A DNA stretch of 64,000 bases, taken from assembly GCF_030159795.1 (NCBI RefSeq), contig NZ_BSND01000006.1, positions 1-64,000 of the forward strand. The letters are read 5' to 3'. This DNA comes from Methylophaga thalassica (GTDB lineage: Bacteria > Pseudomonadota > Gammaproteobacteria > Nitrosococcales > Methylophagaceae). Position 1 is the stretch's first letter. The number at the start of each line of letters is the position of its first letter. Under the pieces are notes generated by a model. The model saw only the letters and a list, made by a program, of their open reading frames with translations. It was not told where the DNA came from and searched no databases. The translations under genes and the position numbers were made by a program. Shown here piece after piece: positions 46,301 through 55,007 of the stretch.

Positions 46301-49283
46301 GACGGAAATGGATCAAGCCGTCAAACAGCTTCATATGAATGATGTTGTGTTAGACAATCATCAGATGAAACTGATGAATAGTGTGGTAGAAGGCTTTGAG
46401 CTGGTACTGCAGCATATTACCGGAGAGGGTGAACAGCCTGATCTTATTGAATTATCATCATACATCTCAGAGCTCATGCCATCAGGTGGAAATCTGCAAG
46501 CACCAGTCATTGATCCTGAATTTTTAATGACACTGCTGGAAGAAACAGACGAACTGCTTGAGGACTACACAAAACAATTAAAGCAATGGCAACAGGTCCC
46601 ATCTGATCAAGAAAATATTGAAGCGATAACGGCTACCCTGAGTAAACTGGAACAAACGGCATCGGACGCACAACAAAGGTTGATTGCAAATACCTATGCC
46701 AGCCTGAGTAAACTTATCAATCACTGCCATCCCCAGGATATCGGTTTAAATGCTTTACTGGAGCAGGGATACGAACAGCTCAACCAGTTTATTGAAAGCT
46801 TGTTGCAAAATAAGCCTTTATCAACTTCCTCTGATTTTCCAACGCGTGTTGATAATTATTTAACGCAGAAAGCGCTGCATCAAGAGGGCATTGACTTAGA
46901 CGAAACCGACTATGCCATCCCTACAGATGTGGATGATGATCTGTTATCAGCCTTTGCGGCTGAAGCACAAGAGCTACTCGACTCCAGTCGTCAAATCATC
47001 AAGGCTTGGGTAAGTAATACCCACACTGAACAAGACACATTACAACTTCAACGTGATCTACATACACTAAAAGGTGGTGCCAGACTCACAGGCATTATGC
47101 CTATGGCAGATCTGACGCATCAGATCGAAACCTTAGTGCTGGCGGTCAGTGATGGTCTACAAAAAGCAGACGAAGACTTCTTTGATTTATTGCAGCGCTG
47201 TCAGGATAAGTTGGCTGAAATGCAGGAGCAGTTAGCTAATCAACAAGCCGTCAAAACCGCTTTATCACTGATTGCTGAAATCACTGCACGCACACAAGGT
47301 CAAGATTTACATATTGAAGACAGGCCATTACCTGCCCCTGAAAAAGTGAAACAAGCCGAGCACGATGCGGATGGGTCAGCTGATATTTTACCTGTTGCAC
47401 CATCGCAAACAGATGTCGCCGTTACCCCACAACATGTTGAGCAAGTCAGGGTAAGAGCTGATCTTCTGGATTATCTGACTAATTTTGCTGGTGAAGTGAG
47501 TATTTCTCGTGATCGTGTAACACAACAACATGTTGCGCTTCGTCAGCAGCTGCATGAAATGGAAGAAACCGTTGCCCGCCTGCATGATCAGTTACGTAAT
47601 TTAGAGATTGAAACGGAAACCCAGATTCTTTTCCGTTACGAAGATGAACGGATCAAAAACGAATCAGATTTTGACCCTCTAGAATTAGATCGATTCTCGA
47701 TGATTCAACAACTCTCACGCAGTCTGACAGAGAGTGTTATCGACTTACATGACATCAGCCATTCAATGAACACGCTGGTGAGAGAGACTGATGCAATATT
47801 ACTTCAACAGTCTCGACTGAACACTGACTTACAACAAGGCTTGATGACTACGCGACTTTTGCCCTTTAGTGGCATCGTTGGCAGACTGGAACGAATTGTC
47901 AGACAAACAGCATCCGAGCTGGGCAAAAAAGTAGAGTTAAAGATCCGAGGCTCAGAGCTGGATATAGACAGAACCATTCTGGATCGACTTGTCGCACCGC
48001 TGGAACATATTCTTCGCAACGCGATTGCGCATGGTATTGAAGATAGTGACGAACGTATCAATAATGGCAAACCAGACAATGGACTGCTGTCATTGGTGAT
48101 CACTCGTGAGGGTTCTGAGATTGTCATCAATATCAGTGATGACGGCCAAGGTATCAATATAGACAAGGTTCGTGAAAAAGCATTATCGATGAACCTCATC
48201 AGTCACGATAACATGCCATCAGATGATGAATTGATACAATTAATTCTGAGTTCAGGCTTTAGCACCGCAGACAATGTTTCTCAACTTGCTGGCCGCGGTG
48301 TTGGCATGGATGTCGTCAGTAATGAGATTCGTGGCATGAAAGGTCGCCTCAGCATCAAGTCTGAACGTGGCAAAGGCAGCACCTTTATTATTCGTCTGCC
48401 GCTGACATTGTCGGTCATTCAGGCCCTGCTCATTCGAGTTCAAGATGAGCAATATGCCTTACCGCTTAACACCATAAACGCTGGTCAGCGCATTAGCGTT
48501 CGCGATATCAAACTGATGTTAGGCACGCATAAACCGCACTATGATTTCCATGGAGAGAAATATCGGTTTATGCCGCTCAGCTCATTACTCGACAAGCCAT
48601 TGTCACTGTCTGATAACTTAAAACATCAAATGCCGCTACTGCTGTTCCGCTCAGGTGATTTGCGCATTGCCCTGTTAGTCGATGATATTGTCAGTAATCG
48701 TGAAATTGTCATCAAGTCAGTCGGTACTCAGCTTGGACATATCTCCGCAATCAATGGTGCTACCATTCTGGGTGATGGTCATGTGGTATTTATTCTGGAT
48801 ATCCCGACATTAATGGATAGCAGTCAACACATCACGCTGGATACTGACGATGCAATTAATCTTGAACGAGAGTTAGAGCAATTACAGGACAGATTACCAA
48901 CAGCCATGGTCGTTGATGACTCGATTACGATGCGCAAGGCCACAGGCAATTTACTACGTCGAATCGGTTTTGAAGTCATGACAGCTCGTGATGGCGTGGA
49001 TGCTCTGTCGCAATTACATGAACAAAAACCGGACATCATTCTGTTAGACGTTGAGATGCCCCGCATGGATGGATTTGAGTTCGCATCCATTGTTCGAAAC
49101 GATAAAGAATTCAGACATCTGCCCATCATCATGATTACCTCCAGAACAGGTAGTAAACACCGTGAAAGAGCTCTCGAAATAGGTGTCAATGCTTATTTAG
49201 GTAAACCTTATCAAGAAGAAGAACTTATCTGGCAGATGCAAAAGCTGCTCGGTAAAGACACGTTTCAAGAACCCACACAGTAG
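43374..49283 (+). CDS. chpA: ChpA-type hybrid chemotaxis histidine kinase
   Basis: A 1969-aa CheA-like kinase for pilus chemosensing. An N-terminal degenerate Hpt-like region is followed by three Hpt domains with phospho-histidines His661 (HTLKGSGRM), His958 (HSLKGCANI) and His1230 (HTLKGGARL). A dimerisation and ATPase core follows (N-box near 1538, DDGQGI near 1585), then a CheW-like regulatory domain and a C-terminal receiver with phospho-Asp1892. P. aeruginosa ChpA is longer (2472 aa, more Hpt/Spt/Tpt domains). A set of T/S-x-V-E-R-Y-I-like repeats lies between the first and second Hpt (757-900). Confidence 0.95.
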   Translation: MAQLIKGNYDALVWLQDELQQSLAHALAAMNNFLDGQADDKLLTDTIESLYQVKGTLDMINMSGAAMLTDETLKTVRALQNNQVANTSMAQDAIVKSLLLLPNYLKLLNNDFQDHPLAVLELINELRKAYKADAKTEMEMFNPSFSVVLPDSIAPNPARKIPALNIEQRKLGHVFQVLLLQWLRKQDEDSLRQMHAIVHFLRLSSHQEKVCLFWWTAETLIEAIQQQGLTSAGQIKPLLGKLVQPIKQHSESGESAVQLNFPDDLEKQLLLAIARASSRGPNVTLLKATLQLYFFDQRSRIYGMSDNALGDAHLALLEQLQDIKDQLDQHAHDNNITVETIESTTKQLQSMSDTLALLAEYEASNLLHHQVEQLNAISSRGDVPGDDDLTQLADSLLQAESLLQSSTQANVNDQLRQTVMSECLLELSNIKETLTLMEKSERYGDGLGDTEQQLILIAGSLDMLDQSAAAEIIKLTADTLSEYKQGNNDFSAIKLQKLADIIACCELYMEGIRHHGHADDDYLATAKTKLHQFDSDSETPAEPEFTAEQEIIQEEIAAEHAETAIEPIMSDAEPALSFANDDETPISLSEEDQSISVLDDVKNSDLPAAELWQFAEGIDREVAEIFIEEATEVLQELAHQIPAWIDEQDETARAETRRHFHTLKGSGRMANATVIAELCWAVEDVLNHVIEGNRDDNHLVKKLVQESYQVLPDLLSRFTQADISTPDKINALYELKETCLNPLLKEAKEQPEQYRPTSVERYIQIRKARDEARLDIDLTTYQAQQDAQKFPAKPLFEIDAIIPTSVERYIRDKWGVEPQPAKAATNVEKYLQRLASKQKQSAEEPQQTGVERYIAQQNRLTEIDAFRSALSTPIQQTSLSSVDHYIIELVQKNTGVSEYIKAKALSEAEADEIADEEDNELLSIFVTEAKQHIANLKQSLNDIAFSRQITSPVLRSVHSLKGCANIAGIKAMAMIATEMDQAVKQLHMNDVVLDNHQMKLMNSVVEGFELVLQHITGEGEQPDLIELSSYISELMPSGGNLQAPVIDPEFLMTLLEETDELLEDYTKQLKQWQQVPSDQENIEAITATLSKLEQTASDAQQRLIANTYASLSKLINHCHPQDIGLNALLEQGYEQLNQFIESLLQNKPLSTSSDFPTRVDNYLTQKALHQEGIDLDETDYAIPTDVDDDLLSAFAAEAQELLDSSRQIIKAWVSNTHTEQDTLQLQRDLHTLKGGARLTGIMPMADLTHQIETLVLAVSDGLQKADEDFFDLLQRCQDKLAEMQEQLANQQAVKTALSLIAEITARTQGQDLHIEDRPLPAPEKVKQAEHDADGSADILPVAPSQTDVAVTPQHVEQVRVRADLLDYLTNFAGEVSISRDRVTQQHVALRQQLHEMEETVARLHDQLRNLEIETETQILFRYEDERIKNESDFDPLELDRFSMIQQLSRSLTESVIDLHDISHSMNTLVRETDAILLQQSRLNTDLQQGLMTTRLLPFSGIVGRLERIVRQTASELGKKVELKIRGSELDIDRTILDRLVAPLEHILRNAIAHGIEDSDERINNGKPDNGLLSLVITREGSEIVINISDDGQGINIDKVREKALSMNLISHDNMPSDDELIQLILSSGFSTADNVSQLAGRGVGMDVVSNEIRGMKGRLSIKSERGKGSTFIIRLPLTLSVIQALLIRVQDEQYALPLNTINAGQRISVRDIKLMLGTHKPHYDFHGEKYRFMPLSSLLDKPLSLSDNLKHQMPLLLFRSGDLRIALLVDDIVSNREIVIKSVGTQLGHISAINGATILGDGHVVFILDIPTLMDSSQHITLDTDDAINLERELEQLQDRLPTAMVVDDSITMRKATGNLLRRIGFEVMTARDGVDALSQLHEQKPDIILLDVEMPRMDGFEFASIVRNDKEFRHLPIIMITSRTGSKHRERALEIGVNAYLGKPYQEEELIWQMQKLLGKDTFQEPTQ

Positions 49284-49754
49284 ATGTCAGATATGGAAAA
49301 ACCAGCTCAAGCCCAATTTATTCATTGCATGCTGATTCCATTGCAAAAGCATTACCTGCTGCTGCCGAACAGTACGATTACTGAAGTTATTCCGAAAGCC
49401 ACCATTAATTCATCTTCAACAAAAACAACACCGTGGTTGGAATGGGTTGATTGGCAGCAAAAATCGCTGGCAGTTGTCGATCTTGAAACCTTATTAGCAC
49501 AGGACGTGGAAACAGTTTATCCGGCCAATAAACTCTGTATCATCGAAGGCATCAATGCTGAAGCAGATATTGGTTTTTATGCTATTCCCTGCACAGGCTC
49601 ACCACAACTTATCACCTTAAATGCATCTGCGTTAAAAATGACGCATGATCAGAATGCTTCTGAGTACTTATATTGTCAGATTAAAATCGGCAATAAAGTC
49701 GCGTTCATCCCCCATCTTGATAACCTTGAACTGGCTATCAAGAATGCCAGTTAA
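49284..49754 (+). CDS. chpC: CheW-like protein ChpC
   Basis: A 156-aa divergent CheW-fold protein directly behind chpA (start codon immediately after the chpA stop). It shows the adaptor pattern: HYLLLPNSTITEVIP near residue 24 and WQQKSLAVVDLETLL near residue 63. In Pseudomonas, ChpC is such a second adaptor for additional receptors. No methyltransferase (pilK) or methylesterase (chpB) follows. Confidence 0.75.
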   Translation: MSDMEKPAQAQFIHCMLIPLQKHYLLLPNSTITEVIPKATINSSSTKTTPWLEWVDWQQKSLAVVDLETLLAQDVETVYPANKLCIIEGINAEADIGFYAIPCTGSPQLITLNASALKMTHDQNASEYLYCQIKIGNKVAFIPHLDNLELAIKNAS

Positions 49755-49819
49755 TTAGTCTGAAACGATTAAAATCGGACCTTCGATTAACACAGTCAAT
49801 CGCTCTCAATTTTTATTTA

Positions 49820-49848
49820 TTGATGGGCTGATTTTGTTTGTATATATG
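49820..49848 (+). promoter_or_regulatory. Putative promoter of slt
   Basis: TTGATG (49820-49825) and TATATG (49843-49848) are 17 bases apart, about 17 bases before the slt ATG. The leader would be very short, which could explain the absence of a clear ribosome-binding site. Confidence 0.35.
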
Positions 49849-49864
49849 GTTTAACATAGTAGCT

Positions 49865-51787
49865 ATGAAACTACTCAAAGCACTGCCGTTTTTTATTCTC
49901 TGTCTGCTGTTAAGTCCTCTGGCTTATAGCGATGATGCCTCGCAACTCACAAAACAGCGTCAATTATTTCAACAGGCCAAAAAAGCATTACAGGACAACC
50001 AGATCCCCCGCTATCAAGCGCTCTATAAACAACTGGATGGTTATCCACTACAAGGATATTTACAGTATCTTTACCTCAATGGCCGACTCAATCAGGCAAG
50101 TAATGCATCAATGCATCAATTTCTGACAAAAGAAGATGGCAGCTTTTATGCAGAACGCTTACGCAACTTTTGGTTAAATAAATTAGCTCAGCAAAAAAGG
50201 TGGACTGATTATCTGAGCTTTTATCAGGCACCACAAACAGCAACAAGGCAGTGTTATTACCTGCAAGCTTTACTGGCTAACGGCCAAAAACAAAAAGCAT
50301 TCGAGCAGGCACCAGAATTATGGCTTGTTCCCCACTCTCAGGAAAAAGCGTGTGACCCGGTATTTTCAGCCTGGGAAGCCGCTGGCTTATTAAATAAAGA
50401 TCTGCGTCATCAACGCATGATGTTAGCGATTCGTGATAATCAGTTTTCTATGGCCAATTACTTAGCCAAATCAACAGCCAATCCTGAACAAAACCAGCTA
50501 TTGGTCAAACAGTGGCAATCCATTCATGATAACCCTCTCCCTATTTTGAATGGAGTGGCTAAAGACAAAACATTAAGCAAGGATAATGCGCTAAACCGCG
50601 AAATCATTATTCATGGTCTACAACGACTGGCCAGACGCTCGCCAGAACAAGCCTTCAACAGTTGGTTAAACATCAAACCTCGCTATCAATTTACACAACA
50701 AGATGTCATTGAAGTCAGAAAAGCCATCGGTAAATGGGCGGCACTTAACCGTGATAAAAAAGCACTGACCTATTTCGGTGATATCCCTGGCGGCGAATGG
50801 CAGGCTCGCGCAGCTTTGTGGCAAAAAGACTGGAAAGCCGTAGAGAAAGCTATCAAGCTAATGAACATTGATGAGCTGGGCTCGACACGCTGGCAGTATT
50901 GGCTGGGTAGAAGTCAGGAAGCGCAGGGACAAAAAGCAGCGGCTGATCAGACCTTTTCAGCCATTCTCGGCAAACGTGACTATTATTCGTTTCTTGCTTC
51001 CGACCATTTAACCCAGCCTTATAAAATGAATCACCGGCCCATACCGGTCACTAAAGAAGAAATGGCAGCACTGAGAAAACAGCCTGCTATTCAACGTTTA
51101 CATGAGTTTTTTCTGCAAAATATGCATTTGGAAGCGCGCCGGGAAGCCTATCACTTGAAACAGACACAGCCAGATCGCGAGCTTCAGATGATCGCCATGA
51201 TCACTCATGAATGGGGTTGGCATAATCAAACCATCGCTTTATTAGGTAAAGCACAATACTGGGATGCCCTGGACCTGCGTTTCCCAGTTGTCTATGACGA
51301 TGCCATGTTGCAAGCTGGAAAAGCTCAGGGGCTGGATCCATCCTGGCTGTTAGCCATTGCCCGTCAGGAAAGTGCCTTTAACCCCGAAGCTAGGTCTCAT
51401 GCCGGTGCGATGGGACTTATGCAGTTAATGCCGGACACCGGACGATTAATCTCCAAAATCATTAATCGTCCACTCAAACAACTTAGTGAGTTGTACCGTC
51501 CAGAACGTAATATCGAACTCGGCAGTGCCTATTTACGCCGTATGTATGATGAAAACCAGAAAAACCCGGTTCTGGCAACAGCCGCCTACAATGCCGGACC
51601 ACATCGCGTGAACAAGTGGTTGCCAGACAGCTCTCTTGATGCTGATATATGGGCTGAAAATATTCCTTTTAATGAAACACGGCATTATGTTCAGACAGTG
51701 ATGAGCTACGCGGCTATTTTTGATAGTCAGCGTAACCAATCCATTAAACCGTTGTCAGAAAGAATGCCCAAAGTAAAATCGGAGTAA
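49865..51787 (+). CDS. slt: Soluble lytic murein transglycosylase Slt
   Basis: A periplasmic enzyme that cleaves peptidoglycan glycan strands to anhydro products. The 640-aa precursor has a signal peptide (about 1-22, ending LAYS), a superhelical alpha-domain to about residue 440, and a lysozyme-like SLT domain. Catalytic Glu lies in IARQESAFNPEARS near residue 500, followed by GAMGLMQLMP and ATAAYNAGPHRV. Length matches E. coli Slt70. ATG 49865 is chosen for the signal peptide over GTG/TTG-type upstream starts. Confidence 0.93.
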   Translation: MKLLKALPFFILCLLLSPLAYSDDASQLTKQRQLFQQAKKALQDNQIPRYQALYKQLDGYPLQGYLQYLYLNGRLNQASNASMHQFLTKEDGSFYAERLRNFWLNKLAQQKRWTDYLSFYQAPQTATRQCYYLQALLANGQKQKAFEQAPELWLVPHSQEKACDPVFSAWEAAGLLNKDLRHQRMMLAIRDNQFSMANYLAKSTANPEQNQLLVKQWQSIHDNPLPILNGVAKDKTLSKDNALNREIIIHGLQRLARRSPEQAFNSWLNIKPRYQFTQQDVIEVRKAIGKWAALNRDKKALTYFGDIPGGEWQARAALWQKDWKAVEKAIKLMNIDELGSTRWQYWLGRSQEAQGQKAAADQTFSAILGKRDYYSFLASDHLTQPYKMNHRPIPVTKEEMAALRKQPAIQRLHEFFLQNMHLEARREAYHLKQTQPDRELQMIAMITHEWGWHNQTIALLGKAQYWDALDLRFPVVYDDAMLQAGKAQGLDPSWLLAIARQESAFNPEARSHAGAMGLMQLMPDTGRLISKIINRPLKQLSELYRPERNIELGSAYLRRMYDENQKNPVLATAAYNAGPHRVNKWLPDSSLDADIWAENIPFNETRHYVQTVMSYAAIFDSQRNQSIKPLSERMPKVKSE

Positions 51788-51794
51788 GGTCGTT

Positions 51795-53027
51795 ATCGAC
51801 ACCATACAAACTTATCTTGTTGGCGGTTGTGTTCGAGACAAACTGCTTGGAAAACCAGTCAAAGACCGTGACTGGGTTGTGGTCGGCGCCACCAGCGACT
51901 ATATGTTAGAGAAGGGATATAAGCCTGTCGGTAAAGACTTTCCGGTTTTTCTTCATCCTAAAACTCAGGAAGAATATGCCCTCGCCAGAACGGAACGAAA
52001 ATCCGGCCACGGTTATCAGGGTTTTACTGTTTACGCCTCTCCAGAAGTTACACTAGAAGAAGATCTTGCGCGACGTGATCTCACGATTAATGCTATAGCA
52101 GAATCAGTGGATGGCAATCTCATTGATCCCTTCAATGGCATCGAAGATCTAAATAAAGGTATTCTCCGTCACGTTTCCCCTGCTTTTGTTGAGGATCCTG
52201 TCAGAGTTCTGCGAATCGCTCGCTTTGCTGCACGGTTTAACTTTGCCATCGCTGAAGAAACGCAACAGCTGATCAAACAGATGGTAGCCAGTGGAGAGTT
52301 AGAGCATCTTGTTGCTGAACGCGTCTGGCAAGAACTATCAAAAGCGTTACAAACTGACCAGCCTTCTGTCTTTTTCACCAGCCTTCGACAGGTGAATGCG
52401 CTTTCATGCTTATTTCCTGAAGTGGATCGCCTGTTTGGTGTGCCACAAATTCCAAAATGGCATCCTGAAGTCGATACCGGAATTCATGTGATGATGGTTA
52501 TCGACCAGGCAGCAAAACTAAGCGATGACCTTGCTGTCAGATTTGCCGCTTTATGTCATGACTTAGGCAAAGGTCTAACGCCAAAAGACATCCTCCCCAG
52601 CCACGCAGGTCATGAAGCGACTAGCATAGAACTGACTAAAAAATTATGCCAACGTTTACGAGTCCCCAAAGACATCGCCACGCTCGCCGCAAAAGTAGCG
52701 GAATACCACACGGATGTTCACTTATTATTTGAACTTGATGCGACAAGAGTTCTGGATGTTATCGAGGGTCTGGATAGTTTTCGACGCCCTCAACGCTTTG
52801 AGCAGTTTTTACTTGCTGGCGAAGCCGATTTTCGTGGTCGTCCTGGTTATGAAACAGCCGATTATCCTGAAAAAAGGGCCTTTGCAGAATGCTTCCAACA
52901 AGCAGCTCAGGTGGATATCAAACCACTACTTGAACAAGGTTTGGCTGGCGAACAAATCAAACAAGCCATACATCAGCAGCGATGCGATGCCATTGAAAGC
53001 GTTTTATCGAGCTATCGTAGAGGCTAA
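51795..53027 (+). CDS. cca: CCA-adding tRNA nucleotidyltransferase, no canonical start codon
   Basis: Adds or repairs the CCA end of tRNAs. The coding sequence runs through YLVGGCVRDKLLG and DRDWVVVG (nucleotidyltransferase G-box and catalytic Asp pair), RRDLTINAIA, RVLRIARFAARF and an HD domain (ALCHDLGKG). The only ATG/GTG/TTG in frame is GTG 51879, which would cut away the G-box and the Asp pair. The frame is open from 51777. ATC 51795 has AAGG 5 bases upstream and gives 410 aa (E. coli 412). ATA 51804 aligns exactly with the E. coli Met but lacks a ribosome-binding site. The start shown is my inference. Confidence 0.88.
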   Translation: MDTIQTYLVGGCVRDKLLGKPVKDRDWVVVGATSDYMLEKGYKPVGKDFPVFLHPKTQEEYALARTERKSGHGYQGFTVYASPEVTLEEDLARRDLTINAIAESVDGNLIDPFNGIEDLNKGILRHVSPAFVEDPVRVLRIARFAARFNFAIAEETQQLIKQMVASGELEHLVAERVWQELSKALQTDQPSVFFTSLRQVNALSCLFPEVDRLFGVPQIPKWHPEVDTGIHVMMVIDQAAKLSDDLAVRFAALCHDLGKGLTPKDILPSHAGHEATSIELTKKLCQRLRVPKDIATLAAKVAEYHTDVHLLFELDATRVLDVIEGLDSFRRPQRFEQFLLAGEADFRGRPGYETADYPEKRAFAECFQQAAQVDIKPLLEQGLAGEQIKQAIHQQRCDAIESVLSSYRRG

Positions 53028-53032
53028 TGACC

Positions 53033-53063
53033 TTGCATAAGCGAACCATTCATCACGTATAAT
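53033..53063 (+). promoter_or_regulatory. Putative promoter of the mch operon
   Basis: A perfect TATAAT (53058-53063) is preceded by TTGCAT (53033-53038) at a long 19-base spacing. It lies about 40 bases before the mch ATG in the gap after cca. AGGA precedes the ATG by about 8 bases. Confidence 0.45.
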
Positions 53064-53102
53064 CTAAGCAACTTTTTTCGACTCTAGCTATAGGACGTTA
53101 CA

Positions 53103-54086
53103 ATGAGCACAGACATTTCAGCCAAATGGACCAGTGTAAACGCTGCCTGCCAACCCCTCGTAGATGCATTAATTGATAATGCTGAAGCATTGCAACTTGA
53201 AATCAGCACATTAAGCAATGGCACCCGCGTCGTTGATGCAGGTATCAATTGTACAGGCGGTCTTGAGGCTGGACGTCTTATTGGCGAAATTTGCATGGGT
53301 GGCCTGGGTACGGCCACACTTGGAACAAACAGTGGTTTTGCTAACTGGCCATGGTCAGTCAATGTTCACGCCAAAACACCAGTATTGAGTTGTCTTGGTA
53401 GTCAATATGCAGGATGGAGCTTATCTCATAAAAGTGAAGACAGTAAGTTTTTTGCTTTAGGCTCAGGCCCTGGTCGTGCACTGGCGGCAAGAGAAGAGAT
53501 ATTTAAAGAGTTTGGTTACAAAGACGAAGCAGAATCTACTGTCATTGTTCTGGAAGTAGATAGTTTCCCACCAGTAGAAGTCGCTGAAAAAGTGGCTGAT
53601 AACTGTGGTATCAAACCAGAAAACCTGACCTTTATCCTGACACCGACATCCAGTCTGGCTGGCGTTATGCAAATCGCTATTCGAGTACTGGAAGTGGCTA
53701 TGCATAAAGCCCACGAACTTCATTTCCCGTTAGAGAAAATTGTTGATGGTTATGGCTCAACTCCTGTCGCCCCACCAGGTGGGGACTTTATGACAGCCAT
53801 GGGTCGCACTAACGACGCTATTCTGTTTGGTGGCCAGGTTCATTTATTTGTCGATGCCACCGATGAAGAAGCGAAAGATCTGGCTGAAAAAATGCCAAGC
53901 AATACCTCATCAGATTATGGCCGACCTTTTGCGGATATCTTTAAGTCATATGAATACGACTTTTTCAAAATTGACGGCATGTTGTTCAGCCCAGGTAAAG
54001 TGATTGTGACGAGTACTAAAACAGGTAAAAGCTTTACTGCTGGTGAGCTGAGTCAGGAATTACTCAACCTTTCTTTCGGACTTTAA
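53103..54086 (+). CDS. mch: Methenyl-H4MPT cyclohydrolase
   Basis: Mch interconverts methenyl- and formyl-tetrahydromethanopterin in the archaeal-type formaldehyde oxidation pathway. The 327-aa protein has the family features [20 protein letters not shown] near residue 38, [25 protein letters not shown] and [20 protein letters not shown]. It leads a tight rightward run with a RimK-like ligase (6-base gap), a CitG-like gene and fae. Confidence 0.97.
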   Translation: MSTDISAKWTSVNAACQPLVDALIDNAEALQLEISTLSNGTRVVDAGINCTGGLEAGRLIGEICMGGLGTATLGTNSGFANWPWSVNVHAKTPVLSCLGSQYAGWSLSHKSEDSKFFALGSGPGRALAAREEIFKEFGYKDEAESTVIVLEVDSFPPVEVAEKVADNCGIKPENLTFILTPTSSLAGVMQIAIRVLEVAMHKAHELHFPLEKIVDGYGSTPVAPPGGDFMTAMGRTNDAILFGGQVHLFVDATDEEAKDLAEKMPSNTSSDYGRPFADIFKSYEYDFFKIDGMLFSPGKVIVTSTKTGKSFTAGELSQELLNLSFGL

Positions 54087-54092
54087 TTATCT

Positions 54093-55007
54093 ATGGCGAC
54101 AAATCGCCTTGTTATTTTTAATGACACACATGGCTGGCACAGTGAACAATTAACACGTTCACTAAGTCAGCTAGGTGTTGATGCGGTATTAACTGACTTA
54201 GCCGCCTGTCGTATTGATCTTGACTCCCCCACGGGCTTGTATATTCCAGGTCTCGATAATGAGCTACCTGCCGCCGCCATGGTCCGCGGAATTGCGCCAG
54301 GATTTCTGGAACAGATCACCCTGCGCATGGATGTTTTACACACCTTGGCTGAACTGGGTATTCCCGTTTTTAACCCGGCAACTGCGATTGAATACACGGT
54401 AGATAAAGCCAGAACATCATTACGCTTGCATCAGGCAGGATTGAGCACCCCCAGAACCTGGGCTTGCGAAGACAGTAGCATGGCAAAACACATCATTACC
54501 CGGGAATTGAATATGGGTAATAAAATTGTGATGAAACCCCTGTTTGGCTGTCAGGGTAAAGGCATTACCTTAATAGAAGAGTTAGGCCAATTTGAACAGC
54601 TCGCTCCCGTCGGCGAGGCTTATTACCTTCAGGAATATATTGCACCTGAGAAAGAAGGGATCTGGCAAGATTGGCGGTTATTAGTCATCGATAATGAAGT
54701 CTGTGCAGCAATGAGCCGACGCTCAAACAAATGGATCACCAATTTTGCTCAGGGTGCCAGTTGCTTTGCGACAACAGTCACCGAAGACATGAAACAATTA
54801 GCGATAAAAGCCACTGCAGCAGTGAATGCAGATTACGCTGGCGTTGATCTGATTCGTGATAAAGATGGTCATTTTACGGTATTGGAAGTCAATAGCGTCC
54901 CAGCGTGGAAAGGCCTTTATCAAGCGACTGGCGTTGATGTTGCTATGCACTTAGCACAAGCACTAATCAGACGAATAGAGCAGAAACAAGCCACACATGC
55001 TCTCTGA
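54093..55007 (+). CDS. RimK-like ATP-grasp ligase of the H4MPT cluster
   Basis: A 304-aa ATP-grasp protein of the RimK family. Visible segments are KIVMKPLFGCQGKGITLIEE (ATP loop), YYLQEYIAPEKEG, WRLLVIDNEVCAAMSRRS and the metal-binding end DGHFTVLEVNSVPAWKGL. Archaeal MptN, of the same family, adds glutamate to H4MPT. Methylotroph mch-fae clusters usually carry such a gene (orf5 in Methylobacterium by my recollection), so a role in finishing the cofactor side chain is likely but inferred. It overlaps the next gene by 11 bases. Confidence 0.85.
   Translation: MATNRLVIFNDTHGWHSEQLTRSLSQLGVDAVLTDLAACRIDLDSPTGLYIPGLDNELPAAAMVRGIAPGFLEQITLRMDVLHTLAELGIPVFNPATAIEYTVDKARTSLRLHQAGLSTPRTWACEDSSMAKHIITRELNMGNKIVMKPLFGCQGKGITLIEELGQFEQLAPVGEAYYLQEYIAPEKEGIWQDWRLLVIDNEVCAAMSRRSNKWITNFAQGASCFATTVTEDMKQLAIKATAAVNADYAGVDLIRDKDGHFTVLEVNSVPAWKGLYQATGVDVAMHLAQALIRRIEQKQATHAL

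Noticed and set aside
51879-53027. GTG 51879 as the true start of cca
   Set aside because: It would remove the G-box (GGCVRD) and the catalytic DRD motif, which are encoded in frame just upstream.
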